The notes under the pieces were generated by a model. It was given only the letters and a program-made list of their open reading frames with translations, was not told where the DNA came from and searched no databases. This document shows, piece after piece, positions 1 to 8,154 of a DNA stretch of 25,409 nucleotides. Position numbers and translations under genes: made by a program. This DNA is from Erysipelotrichaceae bacterium. Its GTDB lineage: Bacteria; Bacillota_I; Bacilli_A; RFN20; CAG-826. The stretch lies in assembly GCA_031271635.1 (NCBI GenBank), contig JAISVG010000025.1, positions 1-25,409 on the forward strand, written 5' to 3'. Position 1 is the stretch's first letter. Every line of letters starts with the position of its first letter.

Positions 1-239
1 ACTATCAGTTTATGGAGAACTTAGCCCTTGCAAAGCGTTACGAGCATTATGAAAATGGCATAAACACAGAATTTCCTTATCATTTCACTATGTTTTCATA
101 TAAAGATACTATTAATACCCTGGTGTTTTTAGGATTTTATATTAGCTATGATGGTGAAGAAGCAGTCCTTGAGCTTTCAAAAGACTGGGGACTCTTTCTT
201 GATACATATTTTTCTCCATATTATGACTTTTCTAAGTAA
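1..239 (+). CDS. C-terminal end of an unrecognised protein (5' truncated)
   Basis: The reading frame is open from the left edge (codons from position 3) to a TAA at 237-239. An ATG at 12 is available, but the frame is already open before it and no ribosome binding site can be seen, so this is most likely the last 79 or so residues of a longer protein. The visible part is acidic and aromatic-rich, with no membrane segment and no motif I recognise; it ends in YYDFSK. A strong intrinsic terminator follows 24 nt after the stop, which supports this being the end of a real plus-strand transcription unit. Function unknown. Confidence 0.6.
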   Translation, partial: YQFMENLALAKRYEHYENGINTEFPYHFTMFSYKDTINTLVFLGFYISYDGEEAVLELSKDWGLFLDTYFSPYYDFSK

Positions 240-262
240 TATCTAAGTTTTAGTCACTAACT

Positions 263-296
263 AAAGGCGGTGGAGTAAAGTCTCTACCGTCTTTTC
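263..296 (+). terminator. Intrinsic terminator after the first gene
   Basis: The arms GGCGGTGGAG (266-275) and CTCTACCGTC (282-291) form a 10-bp stem with two G-U pairs around the 6-nt loop TAAAGT. AAA before the stem can pair with part of the TTTT that follows it. The T-tract lies on the plus-strand side. The A-run on the other side could also let the hairpin work against minus-strand transcripts leaving the exporter operon that ends at 432. Confidence 0.8.
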
Positions 297-431
297 TATT
301 AATTTAACAAGTGATATTCTTAGTATAATAGATGTCAATACCAATGATAAAATGTCTTTTTTACCAATCTAAAATTGTTTTGAAAAGCGTTAACAGTCCA
401 TAACTCACTTAATGATAAACCTTGTCCTGTG

Positions 432-2354
432 CTATACCAGTTTATCTTTTAGTTGAGTTTCATATGTTTCGATTTGTTCGTCTGCACTCAGTTCTTTAAA
501 TTGATTCATATAAAGATTGTAATAGGTTTGCTTTAGATTAATCAAAGTGCGGTGATCGCCTTGTTCAATGATTTTCCCATCTTTAAAGACTACAATTTTA
601 TCAACATCAACAATTGTTGAAAGACGATGCGCAATGACAATCGAGGTTCGCGACTTTAAGATCTCTTTGATGGACTTTTGAATCCCAAGTTCAGTTACGG
701 TATCAATATTGCTAGTAGCTTCGTCTAGAATGAATATTTTTGGATTTCTGATGATCGCTCTTGCAAAGGAGATTAATTGTTTTTGACCTAGTGATAATTG
801 ATTTCCTTGATCTTCTAGGTGAGTTTTATATCCATCAGGAAGTGACATAACATATTCATGAAGATTGACTGTTTTACTAGCTTCAATGATTTCTTCATCA
901 GTGGCATCAAGTTTCCCATATCTAATGTTGGAAAAGAAATCACCATTAAAGATAAAGGGGTTTTGTTGTACATAACCGATCTGACTACGGAGCCAATTTA
1001 AAGAACGATCGCGATATTCCACTCCATCAATAAGAATCGAACCACTCGTTGGTTCATAGAAACGACAAAGCAGATTTACGGTAGTGGTTTTGCCGCTACC
1101 GGTTTCTCCTACTAAACCAATTGTTGTGCCTTTGGCAATTTTTAAAGTGAGATTATGGATGATTTCAATGTTTTCATTATAGGAAAACGAAACATCCTGA
1201 AATTCAATATCGCCCTCTATTTCTTCATAGTTCTCTAATTTAGGATGGAAATTATCACCATACTTCTCAATAACATCTTTGCGATCTTGGATGGCTACAG
1301 GAGCACGTAATAAATTAATAATCTTTTCAGCCGAGGCCTGACAGGCAATAAACTCGGCATAAACTTCAGCAAACTCCTGAATGGGATCATAAATCTTGGC
1401 AATAAAACTTAGTGCTAAGGTAAGAATTGGGATTGAGGTTGCGGTAGCGGTATCAAGACGCAGGACATAAATGCCAATAAGAATTACTGCAGCGGTACCA
1501 AGAGCAGAGATCGTTTGAATTGAAGGACGGAAGAATGCTTGGACAAACATTGCCTTATAATACTTAGTACGGATGTTTTCCGTAACTTCGTTTGCCTCTT
1601 TAAAAATTTCTTTTTCAATCGCCAAGGTCTTGATGGTTTTGCTCCCAGCAATACATTCAGCTAACCATTTTACGAAGTTCGAATAAGAGTTTCGTGCGAT
1701 ACGATTGAGTTTTAGGAGGGCAAATTGGAAGATAGGACAAATGACAATTAGAAGTGGTGTAGTGGCAATGATAACCAGTGCGATTTTCCAATCAACTAAG
1801 AAGACGGTAATTAGGGTGAAGATTAAATCTACCAAGATCCAAAAGACTCTTAAAAGACCCCAAGATAAAATATCACCGAGTTTTGCAGTATCATTTTGTA
1901 ATCTAGCAATAATCCAGCCACTAGGGGTTTTATCAAAGTATGAAAAAGATAACTCCTGAACTTTTTTAAAGCTGTCATGTCTTAAACTCATCAAGATATG
2001 TCTTTCCATATAATTTGTAAAATAAAACACCACAAAAATAGCAACGGCTCGAGTGATGATTCCCAGAAATAGAATCATGCAAAAGCCAAAGAAATTAGTG
2101 GTAAAGACAATCCCATAGATGTTGGGACTAATTAAGAATTCATTAAGAGGCTTTCCACCCATGGTTCCAATTGATTCAATGCTGGCTAAGTTCATTAAAG
2201 GAATGAGAGCCGCGTCATGAAAAGAGACGAGAATCATTCCACATACGATAATTAAAAGGACCCACCATTTTTTGAGAGCATAACCTAAAATATGAGACCA
2301 AGTCTTGCCCTGGAATTTTTTACTAATCAGTTCTTCTTCTAGCTCTTGATCCAT
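432..2354 (-). CDS. ABC exporter half-transporter, catalytic-Glu subunit
   Basis: A 640-residue type IV (B-family) ABC exporter half: a transmembrane domain at about residues 25-340, then a nucleotide-binding domain at about 380-610. Walker A GETGSGKT is at 416-423, the Q-loop YVQQNP near 463-468, Walker B FILDEA at 541-546 with catalytic Glu545, and the switch His576 lies in IAHRLST. The signature is LSLGQ (520-524), so its third residue is Leu where LSGGQ has Gly. The start ATG overlaps the TAA of the upstream partner by one base (TAATG), with GAGG just upstream as ribosome binding site. The protein continues about 30 residues past the usual end with an acidic tail. Such pairs export drugs, lipids or peptides; the substrate cannot be read from the sequence. 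No convincing terminator is visible downstream. Confidence 0.93.
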   Translation of the reverse strand: MDQELEEELISKKFQGKTWSHILGYALKKWWVLLIIVCGMILVSFHDAALIPLMNLASIESIGTMGGKPLNEFLISPNIYGIVFTTNFFGFCMILFLGIITRAVAIFVVFYFTNYMERHILMSLRHDSFKKVQELSFSYFDKTPSGWIIARLQNDTAKLGDILSWGLLRVFWILVDLIFTLITVFLVDWKIALVIIATTPLLIVICPIFQFALLKLNRIARNSYSNFVKWLAECIAGSKTIKTLAIEKEIFKEANEVTENIRTKYYKAMFVQAFFRPSIQTISALGTAAVILIGIYVLRLDTATATSIPILTLALSFIAKIYDPIQEFAEVYAEFIACQASAEKIINLLRAPVAIQDRKDVIEKYGDNFHPKLENYEEIEGDIEFQDVSFSYNENIEIIHNLTLKIAKGTTIGLVGETGSGKTTTVNLLCRFYEPTSGSILIDGVEYRDRSLNWLRSQIGYVQQNPFIFNGDFFSNIRYGKLDATDEEIIEASKTVNLHEYVMSLPDGYKTHLEDQGNQLSLGQKQLISFARAIIRNPKIFILDEATSNIDTVTELGIQKSIKEILKSRTSIVIAHRLSTIVDVDKIVVFKDGKIIEQGDHRTLINLKQTYYNLYMNQFKELSADEQIETYETQLKDKLV

Positions 2355-4147
2355 TAAAATAACCTCGTTTGAATATCATATAAAGTCTTATATAGGCCTT
2401 CTTTCTCAATTAGTTCCGCGTGGGTTCCAATATCAGAAATTCGACCCTTATCAATAATAATAATCTTATCAGCGTCCTTCGCGGTCGCGATACGGTGCGT
2501 AATGATTAAAGTAGTTGCCTTGCGTTTCTTTGTTTTTAAAGCGGCACGAATTTTAAGATCAGTCTCAGTATCGACTGCACTTAAAGAATCATCAAAGATC
2601 ATAATCGGAGCTTCGTTTAAAATGGTTCTTGCAATGGCAAGACGTTGTTTTTGACCTCCTGAGAGAGTAGAACCTTTCTCGCCGACTACGGTATTGTAAC
2701 CATCTTTAAAGGTGAGAATTGATTGATGAATGGCGGCGATATCAGTAGCCTCGTGGATTAAAAAAGGCGAGATGTCTTTTGATTGCGCGATGATGAGGTT
2801 ATTATAAATAGTTTTTGAAAACAAAAACGGTTCTTGAAGGACGATTGAAACTCGTTTTCGTAGCCAATTCTTTTGGATGGTGGTAATATCGACGCCATCA
2901 ATGAGGATTTTTCCCGAACTAGGATCATAGAGTCTTGTTAAAAGGTTCGCAAGAGTTGATTTGCCACTGCCAGTTTTTCCCATGATCGCTATGGTTTCCC
3001 CTGGCTTAATCCTAAAAGAGATCCCTTGAAGAAAAGTTTCAGTTGCATCATCATATTTAAAATGAGTATCAATGAACTCAATCTCACCCTTAATTTCTGG
3101 CGTCACGCCAGTATCGGTGTCCTCTTTTGGTTGTTTCATAAGAATGTTGATGCGGTCTAGCGATGCTTTCGCCCGAGCATAGTTAGCGAGAATGTTACTG
3201 ACATCACGAACTGGCCATACAATTTGGTTCACGAAGGTGAATGATAGAGCGATCGCGCCGATCCCAATCTCGCCTTCAATTCCAAGATAAATCGCAAAAA
3301 GTGTGGATAAGACAATTTGTGCAAACACAAGAATATCAGAACTAGAAAAGTAAAAAGCTTGGAGAAAATGCCATCGCTCCATTTTCTGACGGTAGTCATT
3401 ATTTTTGCGATCAAATTCTTTAATTTCAAATTGCTCATTATTATAGGCTTTAACTAAACGAATTGAAGCAAGATTTTCTTCAATTTTGGCTGTTAATTCG
3501 CCTTCGGCATCATCCGCAATGCGGTAGAGCTTCCTTAAGTATTTAATAAGAATCACGGAATAAATGAAAATCACGGGAATAATAATGATGGAAATAAGCG
3601 CGAGTTTAAGACTAACAGACGCTAGGAGAATGAAAGAAAAGAGGACAATTTCGATTGTATATGCAACAATAAAAACTTGCCTTCCAATAAAGAAACGGAG
3701 CACTTCTTCATCACGAGTACAGGTTTGAATAATATCGCCGCTTTTAGCTTTTTTTAAAAAATGATATGGAAGGTTTTCAATATGATCAAACATCATCAGT
3801 TGCATGTTTTTCCCGGCCTTGGTGTATACATAACCTGAGATAGTGTGCCTAGCGATTAAAGTTAAGGCTCGTGAGATTCCTAAAATAACAATAACTACGG
3901 CAAAAACCCAGTAATTTTGGCTTAGAAATTCAGGACCACCAAGAAGATTAGCGATGAAAATGGCAATTGGACCACTTTTTTCGGGATTAGTGATAATATC
4001 TCCGGTTAAGGTATCAATTAAAATCAGGCTGGTGAATAAAGAAATGACCATTAAAAAGACGGCAACAAGCATAATTGCAAAACCCAAAAAGTAACGTTTT
4101 TTAACGCCGTTTGTTTCCACTAAAAAAACTTCGCGGAATTTGCTCAT
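2354..4147 (-). CDS. ABC exporter half-transporter, degenerate-site subunit
   Basis: A 597-residue B-family ABC exporter half, first gene of the minus-strand pair. Hydrophobic segments span about residues 17-310, with a long loop between the first two. In the nucleotide-binding domain, Walker A is GKTGSGKST (390-398), the Q-loop IVLQEP (435-440), the signature a canonical LSGGQ (495-499), and Walker B IMIFDD (515-520), where Asp520 replaces the catalytic Glu. His551 of the switch is kept. Asp in place of Glu is typical of the non-hydrolysing site in heterodimeric exporters such as TM287/288 or BmrCD, and the downstream partner supplies the missing Glu. A perfect TATAAT ends 7 nt before the ATG and no Shine-Dalgarno is present, so the mRNA may be leaderless. 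The gene diverges from the response regulator across 99 nt. Confidence 0.93.
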   Translation of the reverse strand: MSKFREVFLVETNGVKKRYFLGFAIMLVAVFLMVISLFTSLILIDTLTGDIITNPEKSGPIAIFIANLLGGPEFLSQNYWVFAVVIVILGISRALTLIARHTISGYVYTKAGKNMQLMMFDHIENLPYHFLKKAKSGDIIQTCTRDEEVLRFFIGRQVFIVAYTIEIVLFSFILLASVSLKLALISIIIIPVIFIYSVILIKYLRKLYRIADDAEGELTAKIEENLASIRLVKAYNNEQFEIKEFDRKNNDYRQKMERWHFLQAFYFSSSDILVFAQIVLSTLFAIYLGIEGEIGIGAIALSFTFVNQIVWPVRDVSNILANYARAKASLDRINILMKQPKEDTDTGVTPEIKGEIEFIDTHFKYDDATETFLQGISFRIKPGETIAIMGKTGSGKSTLANLLTRLYDPSSGKILIDGVDITTIQKNWLRKRVSIVLQEPFLFSKTIYNNLIIAQSKDISPFLIHEATDIAAIHQSILTFKDGYNTVVGEKGSTLSGGQKQRLAIARTILNEAPIMIFDDSLSAVDTETDLKIRAALKTKKRKATTLIITHRIATAKDADKIIIIDKGRISDIGTHAELIEKEGLYKTLYDIQTRLF

Positions 4148-4154
4148 AAGTTAA

Positions 4155-4160
4155 ATTATA
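4155..4160 (-). promoter_or_regulatory. -10 box for the ABC exporter operon (leaderless)
   Basis: TATAAT on the minus strand is followed by 7 nt (TTAACTT) and then the ATG at 4147. Transcription would start at or within a base of the A of ATG. I see no good -35 hexamer at 16-18 nt spacing and no Shine-Dalgarno sequence. Confidence 0.65.
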
Positions 4161-4234
4161 CCCAAAAAAGAGAATTCCTTTACCGATAAATATTATTACG
4201 ATTTATTTCGAAAATATTGCGGTGATTTTTTTAG

Positions 4235-4240
4235 TATACT
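4235..4240 (+). promoter_or_regulatory. -10 box for the two-component operon (leaderless, GTG start)
   Basis: TATACT is followed by 6 nt (ATTATT) and the GTG start at 4247. No Shine-Dalgarno fits between them. The -35 region is poor: TTGCGG at 4217-4222 lies too close, with a 12-nt spacer. Together with the opposite -10 box at 4155-4160 it defines a divergent promoter region of about 100 nt. Confidence 0.6.
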
Positions 4241-4246
4241 ATTATT

Positions 4247-5455
4247 GTGCATAAGATAATTTTGGTCGATGATGAAGATTTAGTCCTTAAAGGACTACGG
4301 GCAACAATTGATTGGTCCCTTTTAAACACTGAGGTGGTGGGAACGGCTAAAGACGGAAAAGAAGCCTTAGTTTTAATTGAGACTTTAAAGCCTGATTTAG
4401 TGTTAACTGACGTGAAGATGCCAGTAATGAATGGTCTTGAACTAGCACGTGAATTGAAGGCTCGAAATTTCCTTGGCAAAGTAATTATTCTTTCTGGTTT
4501 TCAAGAGTTTGATTATGCAAAACAAGCCTTAGAATCACAGGTATTCGCATTTTTACTTAAACCAATTGAAAATAACAAATTGATGATGACAATTGAAGCC
4601 GCAATTAAAGAACTTGAGACTAAACTCAAAGAGAGTAACATCATTAATTTCTTTAGTGGCGGCCTCCAAGATAATAAAAATCGTGTTATTCGGAGCATTA
4701 TTCGTGGCGAGATTGGTGATGAGGACCGGCTGAAAACAATCTTCCCTCTCTTGAATCTTGAATTCTTTGATAGTGGCGTTCTTGCGATTGGTAAAATTGA
4801 TGATTTTGATGAAGGGATGACGGCTTATTTACAAGACTTCTTAGTGATCTTCTCTCAGGTTCTTGCTCAAAGCAACCTTCGAGCCTTAGATGGAGTTTAC
4901 CATAACCGCATTACCATTTTAATTAATGGAGGCATTATGGAGGCATATCAGTTAATTGAAACTTGCTTTAAGAAATGGCCACACGATGAAATCACTTTTT
5001 CGTTTGGAATCTCAAAGCCTTTCACCGCTTTTAAAGAAGTTCGTACTTGTTATGAAGAGGCGAGGAATATTGCCGTTAATGAAGTTACGACTAGTTTAAA
5101 CTCGATTCTTGATAGTTCAAACTCAAAACAGTTTTATTCGAAAAATCTCACCGATGCCCTAAAGATTATCCATACTAAGTATAGTGAAAACCTTACCATC
5201 AAATATCTAGCTGATCATTTATATGTCTCTGAATCATATATTATGCATATGTTTAAAGGCGAAATGAACCAAACTTTCATTGAAATTTTAACTAATCATC
5301 GCCTCAAAGTAGCAAAGATGCTCCTTAAAACTGGCAAGTATCGTATCAGCGAGGTTGCCTATAAAATTGGTTATAACGATGAGAAATATTTTACCGCCTT
5401 GTTTAAGAAGGCATACCAGATAACTCCCTCAAAATATAGTAAACTCCATGACTAA
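4247..5455 (+). CDS. Response regulator, REC plus AraC-type DNA-binding domain (YesN-like)
   Basis: A 402-residue YesN-type response regulator. The receiver domain (about 1-120) has the acidic pocket Asp8/Asp9, phosphoacceptor Asp55 in LVLTDVKMP, Ser83 and Lys105 in LLKPIE. A middle region (about 125-295) ends in FSFGISKPF...CYEEARNIA, the degenerate GGDEF-like pattern common in this subgroup. The C-terminal 100 residues form an AraC-type double helix-turn-helix (LTIKYLADHLYVSESYI, then ISEVAYKIGYNDEKYFTALF). The start is GTG at 4247, the first start in frame with the receiver domain. The gene overlaps the kinase by 8 nt, so the two are coupled and very likely a cognate pair. The probable target is the sugar operon at 8155, but this is inferred from position only. 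Confidence 0.93.
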   Translation: MHKIILVDDEDLVLKGLRATIDWSLLNTEVVGTAKDGKEALVLIETLKPDLVLTDVKMPVMNGLELARELKARNFLGKVIILSGFQEFDYAKQALESQVFAFLLKPIENNKLMMTIEAAIKELETKLKESNIINFFSGGLQDNKNRVIRSIIRGEIGDEDRLKTIFPLLNLEFFDSGVLAIGKIDDFDEGMTAYLQDFLVIFSQVLAQSNLRALDGVYHNRITILINGGIMEAYQLIETCFKKWPHDEITFSFGISKPFTAFKEVRTCYEEARNIAVNEVTTSLNSILDSSNSKQFYSKNLTDALKIIHTKYSENLTIKYLADHLYVSESYIMHMFKGEMNQTFIEILTNHRLKVAKMLLKTGKYRISEVAYKIGYNDEKYFTALFKKAYQITPSKYSKLHD

Positions 5456-7100
5456 GAGGTTCTCGATTTTTACAACTAACATCATACTCATTACAATGCT
5501 TTTCTTTGGAATTGCCTTTTCTTTAGTTAGTGGTATTAGTTTATGTTATGATCGTTACACCGAGGATTATGTTGATGATATTTATCGTAATCAGGCTAAA
5601 GTCGATGATTATATGAATCGTGTCATTTTTAATTTAACCTATAATCATGTGGTGATGTTTAGCGATGATAATATTGCTAGTTTAGAAAATAATCCTACTC
5701 ACGAAACTTTTCTTTCCCTTTATAAAACAGTTCTTTTAGGTGAGGAATTTCTTGAAATGTATGCCCTAATTGATGATCTTTTTTATACAAGCTTAGATAG
5801 TAACATTACTGAAGACATTAACTCTTTAAGAATGATGCTTCAAGACACCAAAGAAGGCCAATATCTTTCATATTTTCAGGATGCAACCAAGTCATATTTT
5901 ATTAAGCCAATCTTTGCCAATTATTCATCTAGTTATATCGGTTATGCCTTTTATCGTTTTGTGCCTCAATCAATTATGTCAGTTCTAAAACAGATTAATC
6001 AAGACTATTTAGTGATGTTAATAACCGAAAAACAAGTCGTTATTGCCGATGATTTTGATCAAACTGTCTTTTCTTTTCCCATTTTTGAGACTCAGAATAT
6101 CACCCTTATTACCGAATTCAAGCAGGTGTGGTCCTATATTATTAAATCGACATTAATAAGAACTGAAGCGGCATTTGATATTTCTTGGAATGTTCTGACG
6201 GTAATCCCATATTACGAGGTGCTAAAAGAGATTTCGACACTCTCAGTGGTTTTAATTATCATTGCCATTATTTCCCTAGGCTTTACGCTTTTCTTTATTG
6301 GCCTTATTATTCGAAGTTATATGAAGCCAATCAATACGCTTTCAAATAAACTACGCCGTTACGCAACTAAAGAAAAAAAGGAAGACGAGCCAGCTTTAGT
6401 TACTGGCAAAAATGAGATTGTTCAATTAGAAGCTTCTTATGATCAAATGATTTCAAGAATTCATAAGCTACATGAACAGAGTTTAATTGATGTTGAAGCA
6501 AAACGTAAATTAGAATTAAACTCCCTTCAAGTCCAAATTAACCCGCATTTTTTATACAATGTTTTAGATGCGATCTCGTGGATGGCAAAAATTGATAAGA
6601 ACGAACGTATTGATAAATTAGTGATTGAGTTATCGAAGTTTTACCGCATCTCACTTCATAAAGGAGATAATGTGATTTTAGTGGAAGAAGAGCTTGAAAT
6701 TGTCGAGCATTTTCTGGAAATTGAAAAGATTAGATACCCGGATTTATTTGATTATGAGATTATTATTGATCCCCCGCTTGGCGGTTATAAAATGCTTAAG
6801 TTGTTAGTCCAACCCTTAGTGGAGAATGCCGTGAAGCACGGTCTAGCGCCGAAGCGTACCGGAGGAAGATTAATTATTAGGGCCAGTCTTGTAAATTCTG
6901 ATGAATTTGAAATTGAAGTTCAAGATAATGGCGTCGGCTTTGATGCTAAACTTCTTCAAACCACGGGTCTTTCTGGCTATGGCCTTAAAAACGTGAACGA
7001 AAGAATTCAACTTGAATATGGACCAAACTATGGACTTTATGTGACATCAGAAAGCGGAAAAGGAACAAAAGCAATGATTAAGCTTCCGATTACTAAATAG
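5448..7100 (+). CDS. Sensor histidine kinase, LytS/YesM type
   Basis: A 550-residue membrane kinase. One membrane helix (about 10-32), an extracellular sensing region (about 33-260), a second helix (about 263-290), a HAMP linker (about 290-345), then the His_kinase/HATPase pair. The phosphorylated histidine is His367 in QVQINPHFLYN. The N-box is LVQPLVENAVKHG (Asn460) and the G1 box DNGVGF (493-498), followed by GYGLKNVNERI. All residues needed for activity are present. The ATG lies inside the regulator's last codons (ATGACTAA shared), with no separate ribosome binding site. The 3' end overlaps the convergent minus-strand sensor gene by 8 nt. The ligand is unknown; relatives next to CUT1 importers respond to sugars or binding-protein complexes. 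Confidence 0.93.
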   Translation: MTKRFSIFTTNIILITMLFFGIAFSLVSGISLCYDRYTEDYVDDIYRNQAKVDDYMNRVIFNLTYNHVVMFSDDNIASLENNPTHETFLSLYKTVLLGEEFLEMYALIDDLFYTSLDSNITEDINSLRMMLQDTKEGQYLSYFQDATKSYFIKPIFANYSSSYIGYAFYRFVPQSIMSVLKQINQDYLVMLITEKQVVIADDFDQTVFSFPIFETQNITLITEFKQVWSYIIKSTLIRTEAAFDISWNVLTVIPYYEVLKEISTLSVVLIIIAIISLGFTLFFIGLIIRSYMKPINTLSNKLRRYATKEKKEDEPALVTGKNEIVQLEASYDQMISRIHKLHEQSLIDVEAKRKLELNSLQVQINPHFLYNVLDAISWMAKIDKNERIDKLVIELSKFYRISLHKGDNVILVEEELEIVEHFLEIEKIRYPDLFDYEIIIDPPLGGYKMLKLLVQPLVENAVKHGLAPKRTGGRLIIRASLVNSDEFEIEVQDNGVGFDAKLLQTTGLSGYGLKNVNERIQLEYGPNYGLYVTSESGKGTKAMIKLPITK

Positions 7101-8022
7101 TCTCTTCATCGATTCTTTTATTGATTCTTTTTAATGGTTCGGTAATGTATTTTGCGGCGACAAAACTAATGAAGAGAGATAAAACGATGAGAACGATATC
7201 AGAGGAAATAAGAATGACTAATAAAATGCCGTTTTGTCTTAAAAGATAAGAATGTTCAAAATTAATCGTAATTTTCAGTCGATCAATGGTTAAGGTGTAG
7301 ATGGATTCATTATCATCGTGCATCAAAAATCCGGCACTAGTATCAATCTCAGAAATTCCAGAATATGAAGTAACTTCAATTAGATAATTACTAAAAATGT
7401 TGGGTTCAAGACTGAAAAACGCTTCTCTTAGATTGGTGGTCGAAAAATCAACGAGAATCACCGCATTATTATGGGGAATCTTTTTAATGAGAGAAATAAT
7501 ACCGTTACTTTCATCATAGGCAGTATTGTAAAAAGCATTTGCAATCGCGGTGTCACGGGTAAAGAACAGCGGCTCGCTGCTGCTAGAGGAAAGATATTCT
7601 TCAATTACTGCAACTTGGCTTAGTTCCGTTAAAGTGGGAATTCCACTAGTGGTACTATTAGCGATCGCACTACTAGCAAGGTAATATGAGACTCCAAGAA
7701 TGAGGCGATCTGAAGTGGCAAAAATATCAAGCTGCCTTCTTACTATTTCCAGTCGTGGCGTTTCGCTTGATAGTTCCGGATCCTGCGATAAAACTCTAGT
7801 CTTATTACCGAAGGCAGTCACTTGATAGCTGGTATACTCTTTTTCAAGATTAAGGGCACTTTGGATGGTTTCATAATATCGCTCAGCATATAAGTTTTGA
7901 TACAGAATAATGAAAGGAATTGAGATAATAAGGATAAAAACCGAAGAAAGAAGACTGATAGTTAAGATAATTCGTCGTCTTAAATGATTAAACACATCTT
8001 TATTATAAACTTTCTTCTTCAA
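7093..8022 (-). CDS. Kinase-less sensor protein (extracellular sensor with two membrane helices)
   Basis: A 309-residue protein built like the N-terminal half of a YesM-type histidine kinase: a basic N-terminus, membrane helix at about 18-41, an extracellular region of about 220 residues with a Ser-rich loop (SSSSSEP), and a second helix at about 267-293. It then enters a HAMP-like segment (ITEPLKRINKRI) and stops about 12 residues later, with no dimerisation or ATPase domain. The stop overlaps the end of the convergent kinase gene by 8 nt, so no kinase remnant can lie beyond it. The start is TTG, the only plausible start after an in-frame TAA; no clear ribosome binding site is seen. It could be a remnant of a second kinase, or a working accessory sensor pairing with the neighbouring kinase. 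The frame is intact over 309 codons, which speaks against old decay. Confidence 0.7.
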   Translation of the reverse strand: MKKKVYNKDVFNHLRRRIILTISLLSSVFILIISIPFIILYQNLYAERYYETIQSALNLEKEYTSYQVTAFGNKTRVLSQDPELSSETPRLEIVRRQLDIFATSDRLILGVSYYLASSAIANSTTSGIPTLTELSQVAVIEEYLSSSSSEPLFFTRDTAIANAFYNTAYDESNGIISLIKKIPHNNAVILVDFSTTNLREAFFSLEPNIFSNYLIEVTSYSGISEIDTSAGFLMHDDNESIYTLTIDRLKITINFEHSYLLRQNGILLVILISSDIVLIVLSLFISFVAAKYITEPLKRINKRIDEETI

Positions 8023-8101
8023 TGATGCTTACTAATTGGTATTAAGCACCACAAAGCGGAGTAAAACAATAAGCAGTTTTCTCTACCTATATTATTCATT
8101 T

Positions 8102-8136
8102 TTCTTATTTTTAATAAGAGGCACTTATTTTATAAT
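8102..8136 (+). promoter_or_regulatory. Promoter and candidate operator of the sugar operon
   Basis: TATAAT at 8131-8136 is the likely -10 box; the start codon is 18 nt downstream, so this mRNA has a short leader. Where a -35 box would lie there is an inverted repeat instead, TCTTATT-TTT-AATAAGA (8103-8119). CTTATTTT occurs twice, at 8104-8111 and 8124-8131, exactly 20 nt apart. Direct repeats about two helical turns apart next to a weak -35 are what AraC-family activators often bind. In such AT-rich DNA the repeats could be chance. Confidence 0.45.
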
Positions 8137-8142
8137 TATAGT

Positions 8143-8148
8143 AAGGAG
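8143..8148 (+). promoter_or_regulatory. Ribosome binding site AAGGAG of the sugar-binding protein gene
   Basis: AAGGAG is placed 6 nt before the ATG at 8155. The same element at the same spacing precedes the first GH65 gene (11943-11948). It shows that this genome does use Shine-Dalgarno starts and contrasts with the leaderless-type starts elsewhere in the window. Confidence 0.85.
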
Positions 8149-8154
8149 TTATCT

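Noticed and set aside
376..394. TTGAAAAGCGTTAACA as a catabolite repression (cre) site.
   Set aside because: It needs one extra base or two mismatches against the cre consensus, and it lies at the 3' end of an unrelated operon.
303..401. TATAAT at 324-329 with TTAACA at 304-309 and a 23-codon frame from ATG 332, as a small gene or antisense promoter.
   Set aside because: The -35/-10 spacer is only 14 nt, the ATG is 2 nt after the -10 box, and the short peptide shows nothing recognisable.
414..446. GATAAAC...GTTTATC as a terminator for the ABC exporter operon.
   Set aside because: The stem is 7-8 weak A-T-rich pairs with a loop of about 17-19 nt, overlaps the coding end and has no proper T-tract.
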